This document shows positions 1 through 9,300 of a stretch of DNA of 64,000 nt, piece by piece. Location: positions 120,785 through 184,784 of the forward strand of contig NZ_JAIFXZ010000006.1 in the NCBI RefSeq assembly GCF_021033825.1, given 5' to 3'. The DNA is from Dietzia aurantiaca. Lineage in GTDB: Bacteria; Actinomycetota; Actinomycetes; Mycobacteriales; Mycobacteriaceae. The notes under the pieces are model-generated. The model saw only the letters and a list, made by a program, of their open reading frames with translations. It did not search any database and was not told the DNA's origin. The position numbers were made by a program, and so were the translations under genes. Each line of letters opens with the position of its first letter. Position 1 is the stretch's first letter.

Positions 1-949
1 CGAGGTTGGCCTTCATCACTGCGGGGCTGTACTCGGTGTTGACCACAGCTCGCGCCTGTTCCTCGGCTGCCGTCCGAGCTGCGGAAGCAGCTTCGGCCGC
101 GCCTGGTGAGGCGGGACCCAGTGTCGCGCCGGGACCGGATCCGAGCCCCGGGGTGCGGGCCTGCGCCAGCTCCAGCTTCAGCGACTCGGAGGAGATGTTG
201 CTGCGGGTGGTGTGGAACCCGATCTGTGCTCCGTCGGCTCGGGTGGCGACTTCTTCCAGCACGCCCACGAGGTCGAACGCGGACCCGGTCAACGCGTGGA
301 CCGCCCTCGCGCCCTCCTGGGCGAACTCGCCCTGCCAGGCACCGCCAAGTACGTCGTCCAATTCGCGTTGCAAGGTTGAAGCCGCCGAGTCCAGCGTGCC
401 CGCAGCGGTCGTGACCTGCTTCTGTACCTGCTCGAACTGGCTCGGGTCCAACGCCTCGGCGGCGGTGACGATCCGCTCCAACGGGGTCGAGGACACGTCC
501 TCCGGCCCTACTCGGTCGTAGCCGCCCACGTTCTCGGGGTCCTCCGCGGCCGAAGCGGATGCCGAGACGGCGATAGTCGCTGCCGGGCCATGCATCGACG
601 CGAGCATGCTCATCAGTCCGATGCTCTTCAGTCCGGCTGGCTCCTCGGCCGCCTTCCCGAGTGCGGCAGCAGCTGCTTGGTCCTGGGCATCGATCATCCC
701 GCCGGCTGCGGCGAACAGCACCGACATCGCCTCGACCTGGGTCACGAATCCGTTCAGAAGAGTGCGTAGATCCTCGCCCGCGAATAGCGAATACACAGTC
801 CCGATCTGGCGGGCGGTATCAAACGCGCCGGCTGATCCCGCCATTTCCCCAATGCGGAAATTGGAACTAGAGCTTCGAATAGTCGTCACGAACTCGTCAC
901 AGGCGTGCTGGCAAGCTTTGGCAACACCGGGTTCGAGATGCACTGTCAT
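1..949 (-). CDS. WXG-motif type VII secretion protein, 3' end cut by window edge
   Basis: This frame stays open from the ATG at 949 to the window edge, giving about 315 residues of an unfinished protein. The helix-rich N-terminal 95 residues resemble EspC/WXG-type ESX substrates. After an Ala-rich linker, a second helical region (about 155-235) carries a clear W-x-G (W205, G207) in the turn typical of WXG100 domains. This is followed by a Gly/Ala/Pro-rich linker (about 250-285). The start overlaps the stop of the upstream lipoprotein gene (TAATG), so the two are probably co-translated. The first 300 bases are more AT-rich than neighbouring genes and use codons such as ATT, GTT and TCT, which suggests transfer. 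A C-terminal toxin domain may lie beyond the window but cannot be seen. The function is inferred from the WXG motif and context. Confidence 0.7.
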   Translation of the reverse strand, partial: MTVHLEPGVAKACQHACDEFVTTIRSSSSNFRIGEMAGSAGAFDTARQIGTVYSLFAGEDLRTLLNGFVTQVEAMSVLFAAAGGMIDAQDQAAAAALGKAAEEPAGLKSIGLMSMLASMHGPAATIAVSASASAAEDPENVGGYDRVGPEDVSSTPLERIVTAAEALDPSQFEQVQKQVTTAAGTLDSAASTLQRELDDVLGGAWQGEFAQEGARAVHALTGSAFDLVGVLEEVATRADGAQIGFHTTRSNISSESLKLELAQARTPGLGSGPGATLGPASPGAAEAASAARTAAEEQARAVVNTEYSPAVMKANL

Positions 950-1533
950 TAGAAGTCCCCTCCCGGCAAGTGGTCCATTATGGACTCAAGAACTTCATCG
1001 AGGACGTCGCAGGATTTCGTGAAAGTCCTGCCTCGATATTGGCCCATTGTCTTGAGCAGATTGATGTTCACAACTACGGCACCTTCGGCTGTGAAAAAGA
1101 TCTGATAACAAGAAGAATTAACCTGATCGGTTCGGTCAGTTGTCCGAAAGCTAGAGCGCCCGTGCACGTTCGAATTTGTGTCAATCGGGCCGAACTCTGT
1201 GTCGGCCAGGAATTCCTCTCGGGACATCCAAGTTCCGACAACTCCTAGCAGCACTTCATCATTTCGCCAGCCGCAGGTGTGGAGCTCGTTCGGCTTGTGG
1301 TTGCGCATAGCCTCGTCCGGCCTGACGGGACCACCGAGTGCCGCTTCAACCGCCTCGACCGGGATCTCGGCGCACGGGTCGAAGAGATCGGGCCGTTCCT
1401 CGAGGGGCAGGTCCCACGGATTGACGGGCGTCTCGGGTGACGGGCTCGTCGTCGTCACATCCTCGGCGGCAGACGCGCACCCGGACAGCACCATGACGGC
1501 GGCGACCAGCGCCGCGCCTACACCTCTACTCAT
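949..1533 (-). CDS. DUF3558-family lipoprotein
   Basis: This 194-residue secreted lipoprotein has a hydrophobic signal segment ending in the lipobox LSGC, with the Cys at about residue 19. A Thr/Ser/Pro linker follows, then a domain opening with F-D-P-C, the usual start of DUF3558 domains in mycobacterial lipoproteins. Further cysteines could form disulfides. I chose the ATG at 1533 because a GTGGGA ribosome site precedes it; a GTG two codons upstream is possible. Its stop overlaps the start of the WXG gene by one base, so the two form an operon. Parts of the gene are AT-rich for this genome. DUF3558 proteins have no settled function; a role as surface partner or immunity factor of the WXG protein is only inference. 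Confidence 0.75.
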   Translation of the reverse strand: MSRGVGAALVAAVMVLSGCASAAEDVTTTSPSPETPVNPWDLPLEERPDLFDPCAEIPVEAVEAALGGPVRPDEAMRNHKPNELHTCGWRNDEVLLGVVGTWMSREEFLADTEFGPIDTNSNVHGRSSFRTTDRTDQVNSSCYQIFFTAEGAVVVNINLLKTMGQYRGRTFTKSCDVLDEVLESIMDHLPGGDF

Positions 1534-1626
1534 TCCCACAACCAGTACGACGGCCCGGCTCGGCGGGCGGTTCCCGCGAGCGCAAGAAAGTTCCGGCGTA
1601 CCCCGACGCCGTCGCCGACGTGCGAC

Positions 1627-3606
1627 CTATCGCCGCACAATCACGACCCGCGCCCCCACCTCGCGCACGTCGAACAGGCCGGGGTTATCGAACTGGTCCG
1701 GACCGAACACGATCTCCTCGCGGGAGTTGTTGTGCTGGAGCGGCATCTGGTTGATCACGGCGGGGAACACCCACCGCTCGGGGGTTTCGCGATCTAGGAC
1801 CAACACATCGGGGGCGCGGAATTCGCTCGCGTCGAGCTCGGCGGCCAGGTCCACGGCCGATGGGGTCGCCGCCCACTCGCGGATCTCGTCGGTGCGCTCC
1901 TCGTACCGCCCGGTGGGGGTCGCATACGCCTGGGCGGGAGCCTGGAACGTGAAGAACGGCCGGTACGAGTACAGCGTGGGGTCGGAGGTCAGCAGCACCA
2001 GATCGGAGGGCTCGCGGTCGGACGTCATGTCGTCGATCGCCGTCAGGACGTCCGTGGGTACGCCGGGGGTGTTGCGCGCGACCGCCGCGAACTCGGCGTC
2101 CTCCTCGGACACGTGCTGCACCATCTGGACGGCGGCGAGCCCCGCCGCCACGACCACGGCCGCGAGCACCTTGCTATGGGGCAGCCCCGGGACCGCCGCG
2201 ACGGCCCACCGGGTCAGCGCGAGCGCCCCCACCATCCCGGCGAGGGCCAGGACCAGCGTGAGGGCGGGGATCATACGGAAGGGCAACAGCGTGCTGCCGG
2301 CGACGGCCCGCAGCCCGGAGAGCAGGAACCAGCCGAACACGGCCACCGTGATCACGGCCAGACTGCGCGCGAGCACGAGCGCCCGACCCGGTGAGGGCAG
2401 CGGCCACGCGGAGGGAGCGGGGTCGTTGTCGTCGTCGGGGCGGGGCTCGTCATGGGCACCGACGCTGACCCGCGCGTGCAGCGCGGCGGCGGACCGATCG
2501 GCGCCGGTGGGCCACACGGTGACCACGATCCACACCAGCCCGATCAGGCACAGGACACCCGTGACCGACATCTCGAACATCGGCAGCGGCAGGTTCGCGC
2601 CGGACTCGGGCGCGAAGTCGTTGGCGACAGACGCCTCGGTCTCCGCCCCGGTGATCACCGCGACCAGGTAGCGGTGCCAGAACAGGAGCGCGATCGCCGC
2701 GGAGATCCCGGCCATCGCGGCGAGCCGGCCGAGGAGGGCGCGGACCACGGCGCGCTCGGAGCGGTGCCACCAGGCGTGGAGGAGAACCACCAGGCCCACG
2801 ACCAGCGCCGCGAAGCCGGCGATCAGGGTGTAGCCCAACGCCGCGATGCCGAGGTAGACGCCGATCGTCACGACGAGCGGCCACGTCGGCCGGCTGTCCG
2901 TCGGCGAGCCCGCGGCCACGGCGATGCGCGCGCTGAGCAGGTAGGTCGCCACCACGACCTGCGGGAACAGGCAGATCAGGATCCACGAATACGGCTCATA
3001 GGCGTTGGTGTGGACGCCCACCACGGCGGTCACCAGGCCGAACAGGATCGCCAGGCGGGCCGGGAGCAGCCACCGCCAGGCCACGAACGCGATCGCCCCG
3101 GCCACGGCCATCGTGATGATCGCGTACGGCTTGTAGAACTCCCACCCGTCCACGCCGAACATGGCGGCCAGCCGGCCACCCACCCAGAACCACTGGGGCG
3201 GATAGAACGGCGCGGCGTCGGCGTAGAACGGGTCGGCCAGCCCTGCGGAATCGGCGAAGCGGGTCACGTAGGCCACGCGGTTGATCTGGTCGCCACCCAG
3301 GCCGAACAGGTAGTGGGGGGTGCCGTTGAGCAGCAGCCCCAGGTGGGACGAGGCCAGGAACGACGGGCCCGCCGCACCGAGCAGCCACAGGGTGCGCCGG
3401 CCGGTGGCGCGGCGCAGCAGCAGCCAGCCGGCCAGAACGACGAACCCGGCGGAGAGGGCCGCGCGGAACGACTCCGGCAGCCAGCTGGGCTGGGCGAACG
3501 GCGGCGCGTTCACCACGAGCAGGGTGAGAACACCCACGGCGGCGGCCACCATCAGCGCGGCGAGCAGCTCGGCCGCACCGCGGACGAGTGGACGGAGGTG
3601 GGTCAC
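1627..3606 (-). CDS. aftA: AftA-type galactan 5-O-arabinofuranosyltransferase
   Basis: This 659-residue GT-C membrane glycosyltransferase (GT85) would add the first arabinofuranose from decaprenylphosphoryl-arabinose onto cell-wall galactan. The N-terminal membrane domain carries the AftA pattern Y-L-F-G, D-Q-x-x-R, T-R-x-x-D, F-Y-P-P-x-W-F-W-x-G-G-R and E-x-Y-K-P. About 12 hydrophobic segments follow, then a soluble C-terminal domain with the family's Y-x-x-P, R, W pattern. Its length matches mycobacterial AftA (about 640). The GTG start at 3606 overlaps the flippase stop as GTGA, so the two are co-translated; the frame is open further upstream but that part is antisense-like noise. The location is unusual, since aftA normally sits at the emb locus. 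It could be a relocated single copy or a paralogue. Confidence 0.85.
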   Translation of the reverse strand: MTHLRPLVRGAAELLAALMVAAAVGVLTLLVVNAPPFAQPSWLPESFRAALSAGFVVLAGWLLLRRATGRRTLWLLGAAGPSFLASSHLGLLLNGTPHYLFGLGGDQINRVAYVTRFADSAGLADPFYADAAPFYPPQWFWVGGRLAAMFGVDGWEFYKPYAIITMAVAGAIAFVAWRWLLPARLAILFGLVTAVVGVHTNAYEPYSWILICLFPQVVVATYLLSARIAVAAGSPTDSRPTWPLVVTIGVYLGIAALGYTLIAGFAALVVGLVVLLHAWWHRSERAVVRALLGRLAAMAGISAAIALLFWHRYLVAVITGAETEASVANDFAPESGANLPLPMFEMSVTGVLCLIGLVWIVVTVWPTGADRSAAALHARVSVGAHDEPRPDDDNDPAPSAWPLPSPGRALVLARSLAVITVAVFGWFLLSGLRAVAGSTLLPFRMIPALTLVLALAGMVGALALTRWAVAAVPGLPHSKVLAAVVVAAGLAAVQMVQHVSEEDAEFAAVARNTPGVPTDVLTAIDDMTSDREPSDLVLLTSDPTLYSYRPFFTFQAPAQAYATPTGRYEERTDEIREWAATPSAVDLAAELDASEFRAPDVLVLDRETPERWVFPAVINQMPLQHNNSREEIVFGPDQFDNPGLFDVREVGARVVIVRR

Positions 3607-4964
3607 GTGCGGGCCCCCGGGCGTGAGGAGGTGTCGACGACGACGAGGCCGACCACATGCACCAGTACGCCCACGCCGGGCCCGGCGAGCAGCGCAATGG
3701 CAGCGCGCACGTCGAGCGCGCCCGGGGCCAGGGCGAGGAACGCGATTGCTGCGAGAACAGCCACCCACCAGCCCACGTTGTAGAGAAGGTGACGGTCGAA
3801 GGCCAGGGCGGCGTTGCCGGTCACCATGAGCGCGGCGGTTCCCACCGAGGCGGCGGTCAGGGCGGCCAGCACGACGCCCGACAGCTCGAACTCGGCGCCG
3901 AACAGCACGCGGATCAGCCAGGGCCCGACCAGCCACGCGGCCCCGGCGCCGAGGACGCCGACGGCGGTCACCGCGGCGAGCGGTAGCGCGAGGGCGCGCG
4001 GTCCCCGGGAACGACGTTCGACGAAGTAGACGATGATCGCGCTCTGGAAGCTGGTCAGCGGCACGAGCAGGGGAGCGCGGGTGAGGGTGATGGCCAGGAT
4101 CACCGCACCGAGGAGCGGGGCGGGATCGGTGGGGCGGGCGGTCGCGGTGACGAACAGCGGGAACCCGGTGACCAGCGCCGACGTGCCGGCGGAGGCGAGC
4201 ATCGCGGTGCCGGTGTTGCGCCAGAACCGGCCGCGGCCCACGTCCACGGCGGAGGCCAGCGCGGCGCGCGTGGTGGGGGAGAGCGCGACGAGGAGGGCCC
4301 ACGAGATGGCGCCGGCGACGGTGGCGATCGCGAAGCCCAGCCCGGCATCGCCGAGCCACCAGGCGATACCGGCCACGGCCAGGCGCAGCGCCGCATCGAC
4401 GGTGAGCAGGACCGCGTACAGCCCCCACCTCTCCGAGCCGGACAGGGCGCCGGCGGTGGCCGCCTGGAGGCTGAAGCCGAGGATGCCGACCGCCATGATC
4501 GCCACGCCGGCCCCGGAGAACGTCGGCAGGCCGACCGGGGCCCACGCCGGGGTGCTCACGACGACCGCGGCGGCCAGCGCCAGGCCGAGTACGAGGCCGG
4601 CGGTCAGCAGCCGGACGCGGGGTCCGGGCGGCGGGAACGCCGGAGACGGACCGTCGATGCTGCCGACGCCGTCGTCGTCGACACCCCCGAGGGGCCCGGT
4701 GCCGCCAGCGAGCTGTCGCGCCGATCGCACGGCGCGCGTGGCCTCCTGCATGAGCCCGTTGGCGACGCCGCCGAGGGCGAAGAACGCACCCCAGTAGGTG
4801 GCGAACAGCGGATAGTCGGCCGGCCCGAGGGCACGGCCGGCGATGAGCATCACCAGGTACCCCGACGCCGCGGCGAACAGGGTGGCCAGCGTCAGCGCCC
4901 GCATCCCGCCCGTGGCCCCCCGAGCGGTCGTGGGCGCCGCCTCAGCGGGATCCGGGGAGGCCAT
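3603..4964 (-). CDS. MOP-superfamily polysaccharide flippase-like membrane protein
   Basis: This 453-residue protein has about twelve hydrophobic segments and a short charged N terminus. It resembles Wzx/MurJ-like members of the MOP (MATE-like) superfamily, which flip lipid-linked sugars across the inner membrane. The opening pattern [17 protein letters not shown] is typical of oligosaccharide flippases. A hydrophilic Gly/Asp-rich loop (about 88-115) follows the second helix. Its start overlaps the M1 peptidase gene by 23 bases and its stop overlaps aftA by four, so it is the middle gene of a tightly coupled set. The substrate is unknown. Coupling to AftA suggests a polyprenyl-linked arabinose or galactan precursor, which is inference. 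Confidence 0.7.
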   Translation of the reverse strand: MASPDPAEAAPTTARGATGGMRALTLATLFAAASGYLVMLIAGRALGPADYPLFATYWGAFFALGGVANGLMQEATRAVRSARQLAGGTGPLGGVDDDGVGSIDGPSPAFPPPGPRVRLLTAGLVLGLALAAAVVVSTPAWAPVGLPTFSGAGVAIMAVGILGFSLQAATAGALSGSERWGLYAVLLTVDAALRLAVAGIAWWLGDAGLGFAIATVAGAISWALLVALSPTTRAALASAVDVGRGRFWRNTGTAMLASAGTSALVTGFPLFVTATARPTDPAPLLGAVILAITLTRAPLLVPLTSFQSAIIVYFVERRSRGPRALALPLAAVTAVGVLGAGAAWLVGPWLIRVLFGAEFELSGVVLAALTAASVGTAALMVTGNAALAFDRHLLYNVGWWVAVLAAIAFLALAPGALDVRAAIALLAGPGVGVLVHVVGLVVVDTSSRPGART

Positions 4965-6336
4965 CGGGCATGCCGAGGGTGGGCGGCACGGGCTCGGAGA
5001 ACAACCAGGCGTTCCACAGGGGGCGCAGGTCCACGGGCGAATGATCGGCGGCCATGTGCAGGAAGTCGTCGGTCGTGACGTTCTTGCCCGAGTACTTGGC
5101 CACCCAGGCCCGCAGGAGGTCGAAGAATCGGTCGTCGCCGATCGTCAGCCGCAGCGCGTGCAGGGTCAGGGCGCCGCGCTTGTAGACGCGGTCGTCGAAC
5201 ATGTCCTTCGGGCCGGGGTCGGCCAGGAGGATGTCCTGCGGCGAGTTCTGCAGTTTGGCGTAGTAGCGCAGCGCGTGGCTGCCGGCGTCGGCGCCGCCGG
5301 AGAACTCGGTCCACAGCCACTCGGCGTAGCAGGCGAAACCCTCGTGCAGCCAGATGTGCTTCCACTCGGCCGCGGTGACCGCGTTGCCGAACCACTGGTG
5401 GGCGAGCTCGTGGGCGATGAGCCGCTCGTCGGCGCCGCCGGACTCGATCGTGTTGCGACCGAACGTCGACATGCCCATGGCCTCGAGCGGGATCTCCAGC
5501 TCGTCGTCGGTTACCACGACTTTGTACTCCTCGAAGGGGTACGGCCCGAACAGATCGGTGAATACGTCGATCATCTCGAGCTGCCGGTCGAACGCCACCC
5601 GGAAACCGCGCTTGAGGTCGGCGGGCAGGTAGGCGCGGAACGGCACCCGGCCACCGCTGACCTCCACGTGCTCGTACTGGCCGAGGTTGACGGTGACGAG
5701 GTACGTGGAGGTGGGGTGGGGGAGGTCGAACTCCCAGGTGGTCATGCTGCCGCTGCGCTTCTTGCCCACGAGTGAGCCGGTCACCACGGCGCGGTACGGC
5801 GAGTCGGCCGTGAGCCTGATCCGGAAGGGGGCCTTGGAGGAGGGGTGGTCGTCGCAAGGGAACCAGCTGGCGGCGCCGTTGGGCTGGTTGGCCACCAGGA
5901 CACCGTCGGTCAGTTCCTCCCAGCCGACCTCGCCCCAGGCGCCGCGGATGGGGCGCGGATTGCCGGAGTAGCGGATGGTCAGCGTGAACGCCGATCCCAC
6001 CGCGAGCGGCTCGGCAGGGGTGACGGCGAGCTTGCCGCGGGGCCGGCTGTAGCGGGCGACCCGGCCGCGGTCGAGCGTCACCTTGGAGACGTTCAGGTGC
6101 GGCGACAGGTCGAGGAGGAGGGAATCCAGGGGCTCGGTGGCGGTGGCTGTGATGACGGCCTCGCCTCGCAGGTTGTTGGAGCTCATCTTGTAGGTGAGGT
6201 CCAGTTCGTAGCGGGTCACCCGGTACCCGTGGTTGCCGGCGGACGGTAGGTAGGGGTCGACCGGGTCCGCCCGCGACGGGTTGCGGGGTGCCGCGATCTT
6301 GGCTACGAGGTCCTTCTTGACTGCCCTGAGTTCCAT
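4942..6336 (-). CDS. M1-family zinc metallopeptidase (short form)
   Basis: This 464-residue M1 aminopeptidase-like protein has an N-terminal beta-sandwich (about 35-225) and a thermolysin-like catalytic domain. The zinc site H309-E-L-A-H313 plus E332 (HExxH-x18-E) is complete. The exopeptidase GAMEN motif is not conserved; E-A-M-G-M sits there instead. The helical C-terminal domain of large M1 enzymes is absent, and there is no signal peptide. The gene lies 57 bases after the pls-like gene and has its own possible -10 (TAGACT). As I recall, the epsilon-polylysine-degrading enzyme of Streptomyces producers is a zinc aminopeptidase, so this enzyme may trim or degrade the product of the adjacent synthetase. 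That link is inference from position. Confidence 0.85.
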   Translation of the reverse strand: MELRAVKKDLVAKIAAPRNPSRADPVDPYLPSAGNHGYRVTRYELDLTYKMSSNNLRGEAVITATATEPLDSLLLDLSPHLNVSKVTLDRGRVARYSRPRGKLAVTPAEPLAVGSAFTLTIRYSGNPRPIRGAWGEVGWEELTDGVLVANQPNGAASWFPCDDHPSSKAPFRIRLTADSPYRAVVTGSLVGKKRSGSMTTWEFDLPHPTSTYLVTVNLGQYEHVEVSGGRVPFRAYLPADLKRGFRVAFDRQLEMIDVFTDLFGPYPFEEYKVVVTDDELEIPLEAMGMSTFGRNTIESGGADERLIAHELAHQWFGNAVTAAEWKHIWLHEGFACYAEWLWTEFSGGADAGSHALRYYAKLQNSPQDILLADPGPKDMFDDRVYKRGALTLHALRLTIGDDRFFDLLRAWVAKYSGKNVTTDDFLHMAADHSPVDLRPLWNAWLFSEPVPPTLGMPDGLPGSR

Positions 6337-6346
6337 GACCTGCGCG

Positions 6347-6352
6347 AGTCTA
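6347..6352 (-). promoter_or_regulatory. possible -10 hexamer of the M1 peptidase gene
   Basis: TAGACT on the minus strand lies ten bases before the peptidase ATG, inside the 57-base gap after the pls-like gene. It suggests the peptidase, flippase and aftA can be transcribed apart from pls. No clear -35 is visible. Confidence 0.35.
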
Positions 6353-6393
6353 GTGGACCCCGCGGCCGGGCCCCCGTCGCCGTTTCTGAGCCC

Positions 6394-9300
6394 TCAGCCC
6401 CGCCACGGTGAGATGGGGTTTCCCTGCCAGCGGGTGCCTGCGGGGATGCGGTCGCCGCGCATCACCAGCGAGGCCGGGCCCACGGTGGAGCCGGCGCCGA
6501 TGGAGGAGGCGGGCAGGGTCACGCAGTGGGCGCCGAGGGTGGCGCCGGCCTCCAGGTCGACGGTGTCGATCTGCATGATCCGGTCGTGGAACAGGTGGGT
6601 CTGGACCACGCAGCCCCGGTTGACGGTGGCGCCGTCGCCGAGGGTGATCAGGTCGGCCTCGGGAAGCCAGTACGACTCACACCAGATGCCGCGGCCGAGG
6701 CGCGAGCCGAGGAGACGCAGCATCGCGTTGAGGACCGGCGTGCCGGAGGCGGGGCGCGCCATCCACGGTGCGGCGAGAAGTTCGACGAAGGAATCGGCGA
6801 CCTCGTTGCGCCAGACGAACGACGACCACAACGGTTGCTCACCGGCGCGGATACGGCCCACGAACAGCCACTTGGCCAGCACCGCGAGCAGCATCGCGAC
6901 CAGGCCCGCGTAGGCGAGCACGAGCCCGGAGGTCACCGCGGCCACGGCGAAGCCCCACTGCTGGTGGGCGGCCTGCATCAGCACGAGGACACTGCACAGC
7001 AGCAGGAACGACATCCAGACGGGGATCAGACGCAACGTCTCCCACGCACCGCGGGCGGCCTTGAGGCGGCGCGGCGGCTGGTAGGTGCGGGCGTCGTCGG
7101 TGTCGGTGACGGCACGGGGCAGCTTCTGCGGGGGCGAGCCCAGCCACGATGTGCCCTTCTTCGCCTTCTGCGGGGCGGACGAGAGCACGGCGACCAGGCC
7201 GCGGGCGGGCACCTTGCGGCCGGCGGAGGCGATGCCGGAGTTGCCGAGGAATGCCCGCTTGCCGACCTGCGCGTGCTCGAGGCGCATCCAGCCGGACCCC
7301 AGCTCGTAGGGGGCGACCATGGTGTCGTCGGCGAGGAACGCCCCGTCGCGCACCGTGGTCAGTGACGGGATGAGCAACACCGTGGACGCCTCGACGTCCT
7401 TGCCGATCTTCGCGCCCAGCATCCGCAACCAGATCGGGGTGAGCATGGACGCGTACAGCGGGTACAGCCAGTTGCGGGCGGCGTCCATGATCCGCTCGCT
7501 GCACCAGGCCTGCCACGCGGTGCGCGAATGCACGGGGTGGAAGCCCGGCCCCAGCCGGATCGACAGGAGACGGATCGTCACGAGCGTGAACGCGGTGAGG
7601 ACCGCGAACGCGAGCAGCGCTCCGGGGATCGACCAGAGCGTCGTCTGCAGCGCCAGCCGGGCGAGACTCTCGGCGTCGCGGGATCCCCACGCCACCAGGG
7701 CCAGCCCGGCGGTCAGCGCCACGAGCGGCATCCCGCCCAGCACCAGTGCGGAGACCTGGTAGATCAGGCTCCACCCCCGACTGTGCGGGGCGGGCTCGGA
7801 CGGCCAGCTGGAGCCGCGCTTGCCGCGCTTGAGGGCGGGGGATCCGGCGTAGCGTTTGCCGGCCTTGACGGCGCCGACCACGGCGGACCCGATCTCCACG
7901 TGGGCACCGCGGCCGATCGTCGCGCCCGGCAGCAGTGTCGAGCGGGCGCCCACCACGGCGTTCTCACCGATCTCGATAGCGCCGATGTGCACCACGTTGC
8001 CGTCGACCCAGTGACCGGCGAGATCGACCTCGGGCTCGATCGAGGCGCCGTCGCCCACGGTGAGCAGGCCCGTGACCGGCGGCAGGGTGTGCATGTCGGC
8101 ACCGCGGCCGATCGTCGCACCGAGCAGGCGGGCGAAGGTGGTCAGCCAGCCGGCGCCGGCGAGCGACGCCGCGCCCGAGGCCTCCACGAGCCGCTCGGCC
8201 GCCCACAGTCGGATGTGTACCGAGCCGCCACGCGGGTGCGCCCCCGGTCGGACCCCGGCCATGAGTACCCGGCACAGACCGGCGGTGACGACCATCCGGC
8301 CGACGGGCAACAGCAGGAGCACCGCCATGACCGCCAGCACCCACCACGACACGGGGCGAGCCCAGCTCGCGCCGAGCTCAGCTCCGATGTTGTTCGCCAC
8401 GCCGAGCCAGGTCAGCCACTGCACGCCGGTCACGGTGAGCAGCGGGAGGGTCGCGAGGACCTGCACGAGCTGCGCCGCACGGCCGACCGGCCGGACGTTG
8501 CGGGGCTCGACCTCGGCCTCTGGTTCGAGCCCGTCGAGGAACTCGGCGAAGTCGCCCAGTCGCGAGCGGTCGTAGATATCGCTGACGGTGACGGCCGGGA
8601 AGCGCTCACGGACCTTCACCACCACGTGCGCGGCGGCCAGCGAGCCGCCGCCGAGGGCGAAGAAGTCCTCGTCGACGCCGGAGACGTCGGCCCCCAGGGC
8701 GGACGACCACAACTCGGCGACCCACGCCTCGGTGCCGTCGAGCTCCGATTCGGCGGCGGAGGTCGCCGCCAGCGGCCAGGGCAGGGCGGCGCGGTCGACC
8801 TTGCCGGAGGTGCGGGTCGGCAGCTCGTCGACCAGGGTCAGGCGCGGCACCACGCCGGCCGGCAGGTGCTCGCGCAGGATGCCGGCGGCCTCGGCCAGGT
8901 CGAAGCCCGCCGGGTCCCGGGCCACCAGGTAGGCCACGAGCACGGGCTGGCCGGCGTCGGTCTTCTTCACCGCCGCGGCGCCGGCGCTCACCCCGGGAAG
9001 GGCCGAGACAGCGGTGTCCACCTCGCCCAACTCCAGGCGACGGCCGCCGATCTTCACCTGGTCGTCGACCCGCCCGTTGAAGTACAGGCCGTCCTCCTCG
9101 AGCCGGACCACGTCACCGGAGCGATAGGCGCGCTCCCAGCCCAGGGTCTCCATGGGCGCGTACTTCTCGGCGTCCTTCTCGGGGTCGAGGTAGCGTGCGA
9201 GCCCCACTCCGCCGATCACCAGTTCGCCGGACTCGCCGTAGCCCACCGGGTGGCCGTCGTCGTCGACCACGGCCAGGTCCCAGCCGTCCAGCGGCAGGCC

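Noticed and set aside
1178..2671. Long plus-strand open frame opposite the DUF3558 and aftA genes
   Set aside because: It is a low-complexity Ser/Arg/Thr reading antisense to two recognisable genes, a normal effect of high GC content.
3607..4545. N-terminal extension of the aftA frame by about 310 codons
   Set aside because: It overlaps the flippase gene in another frame, is Arg/Pro-rich, and the GTG at 3606 fits the AftA family start.
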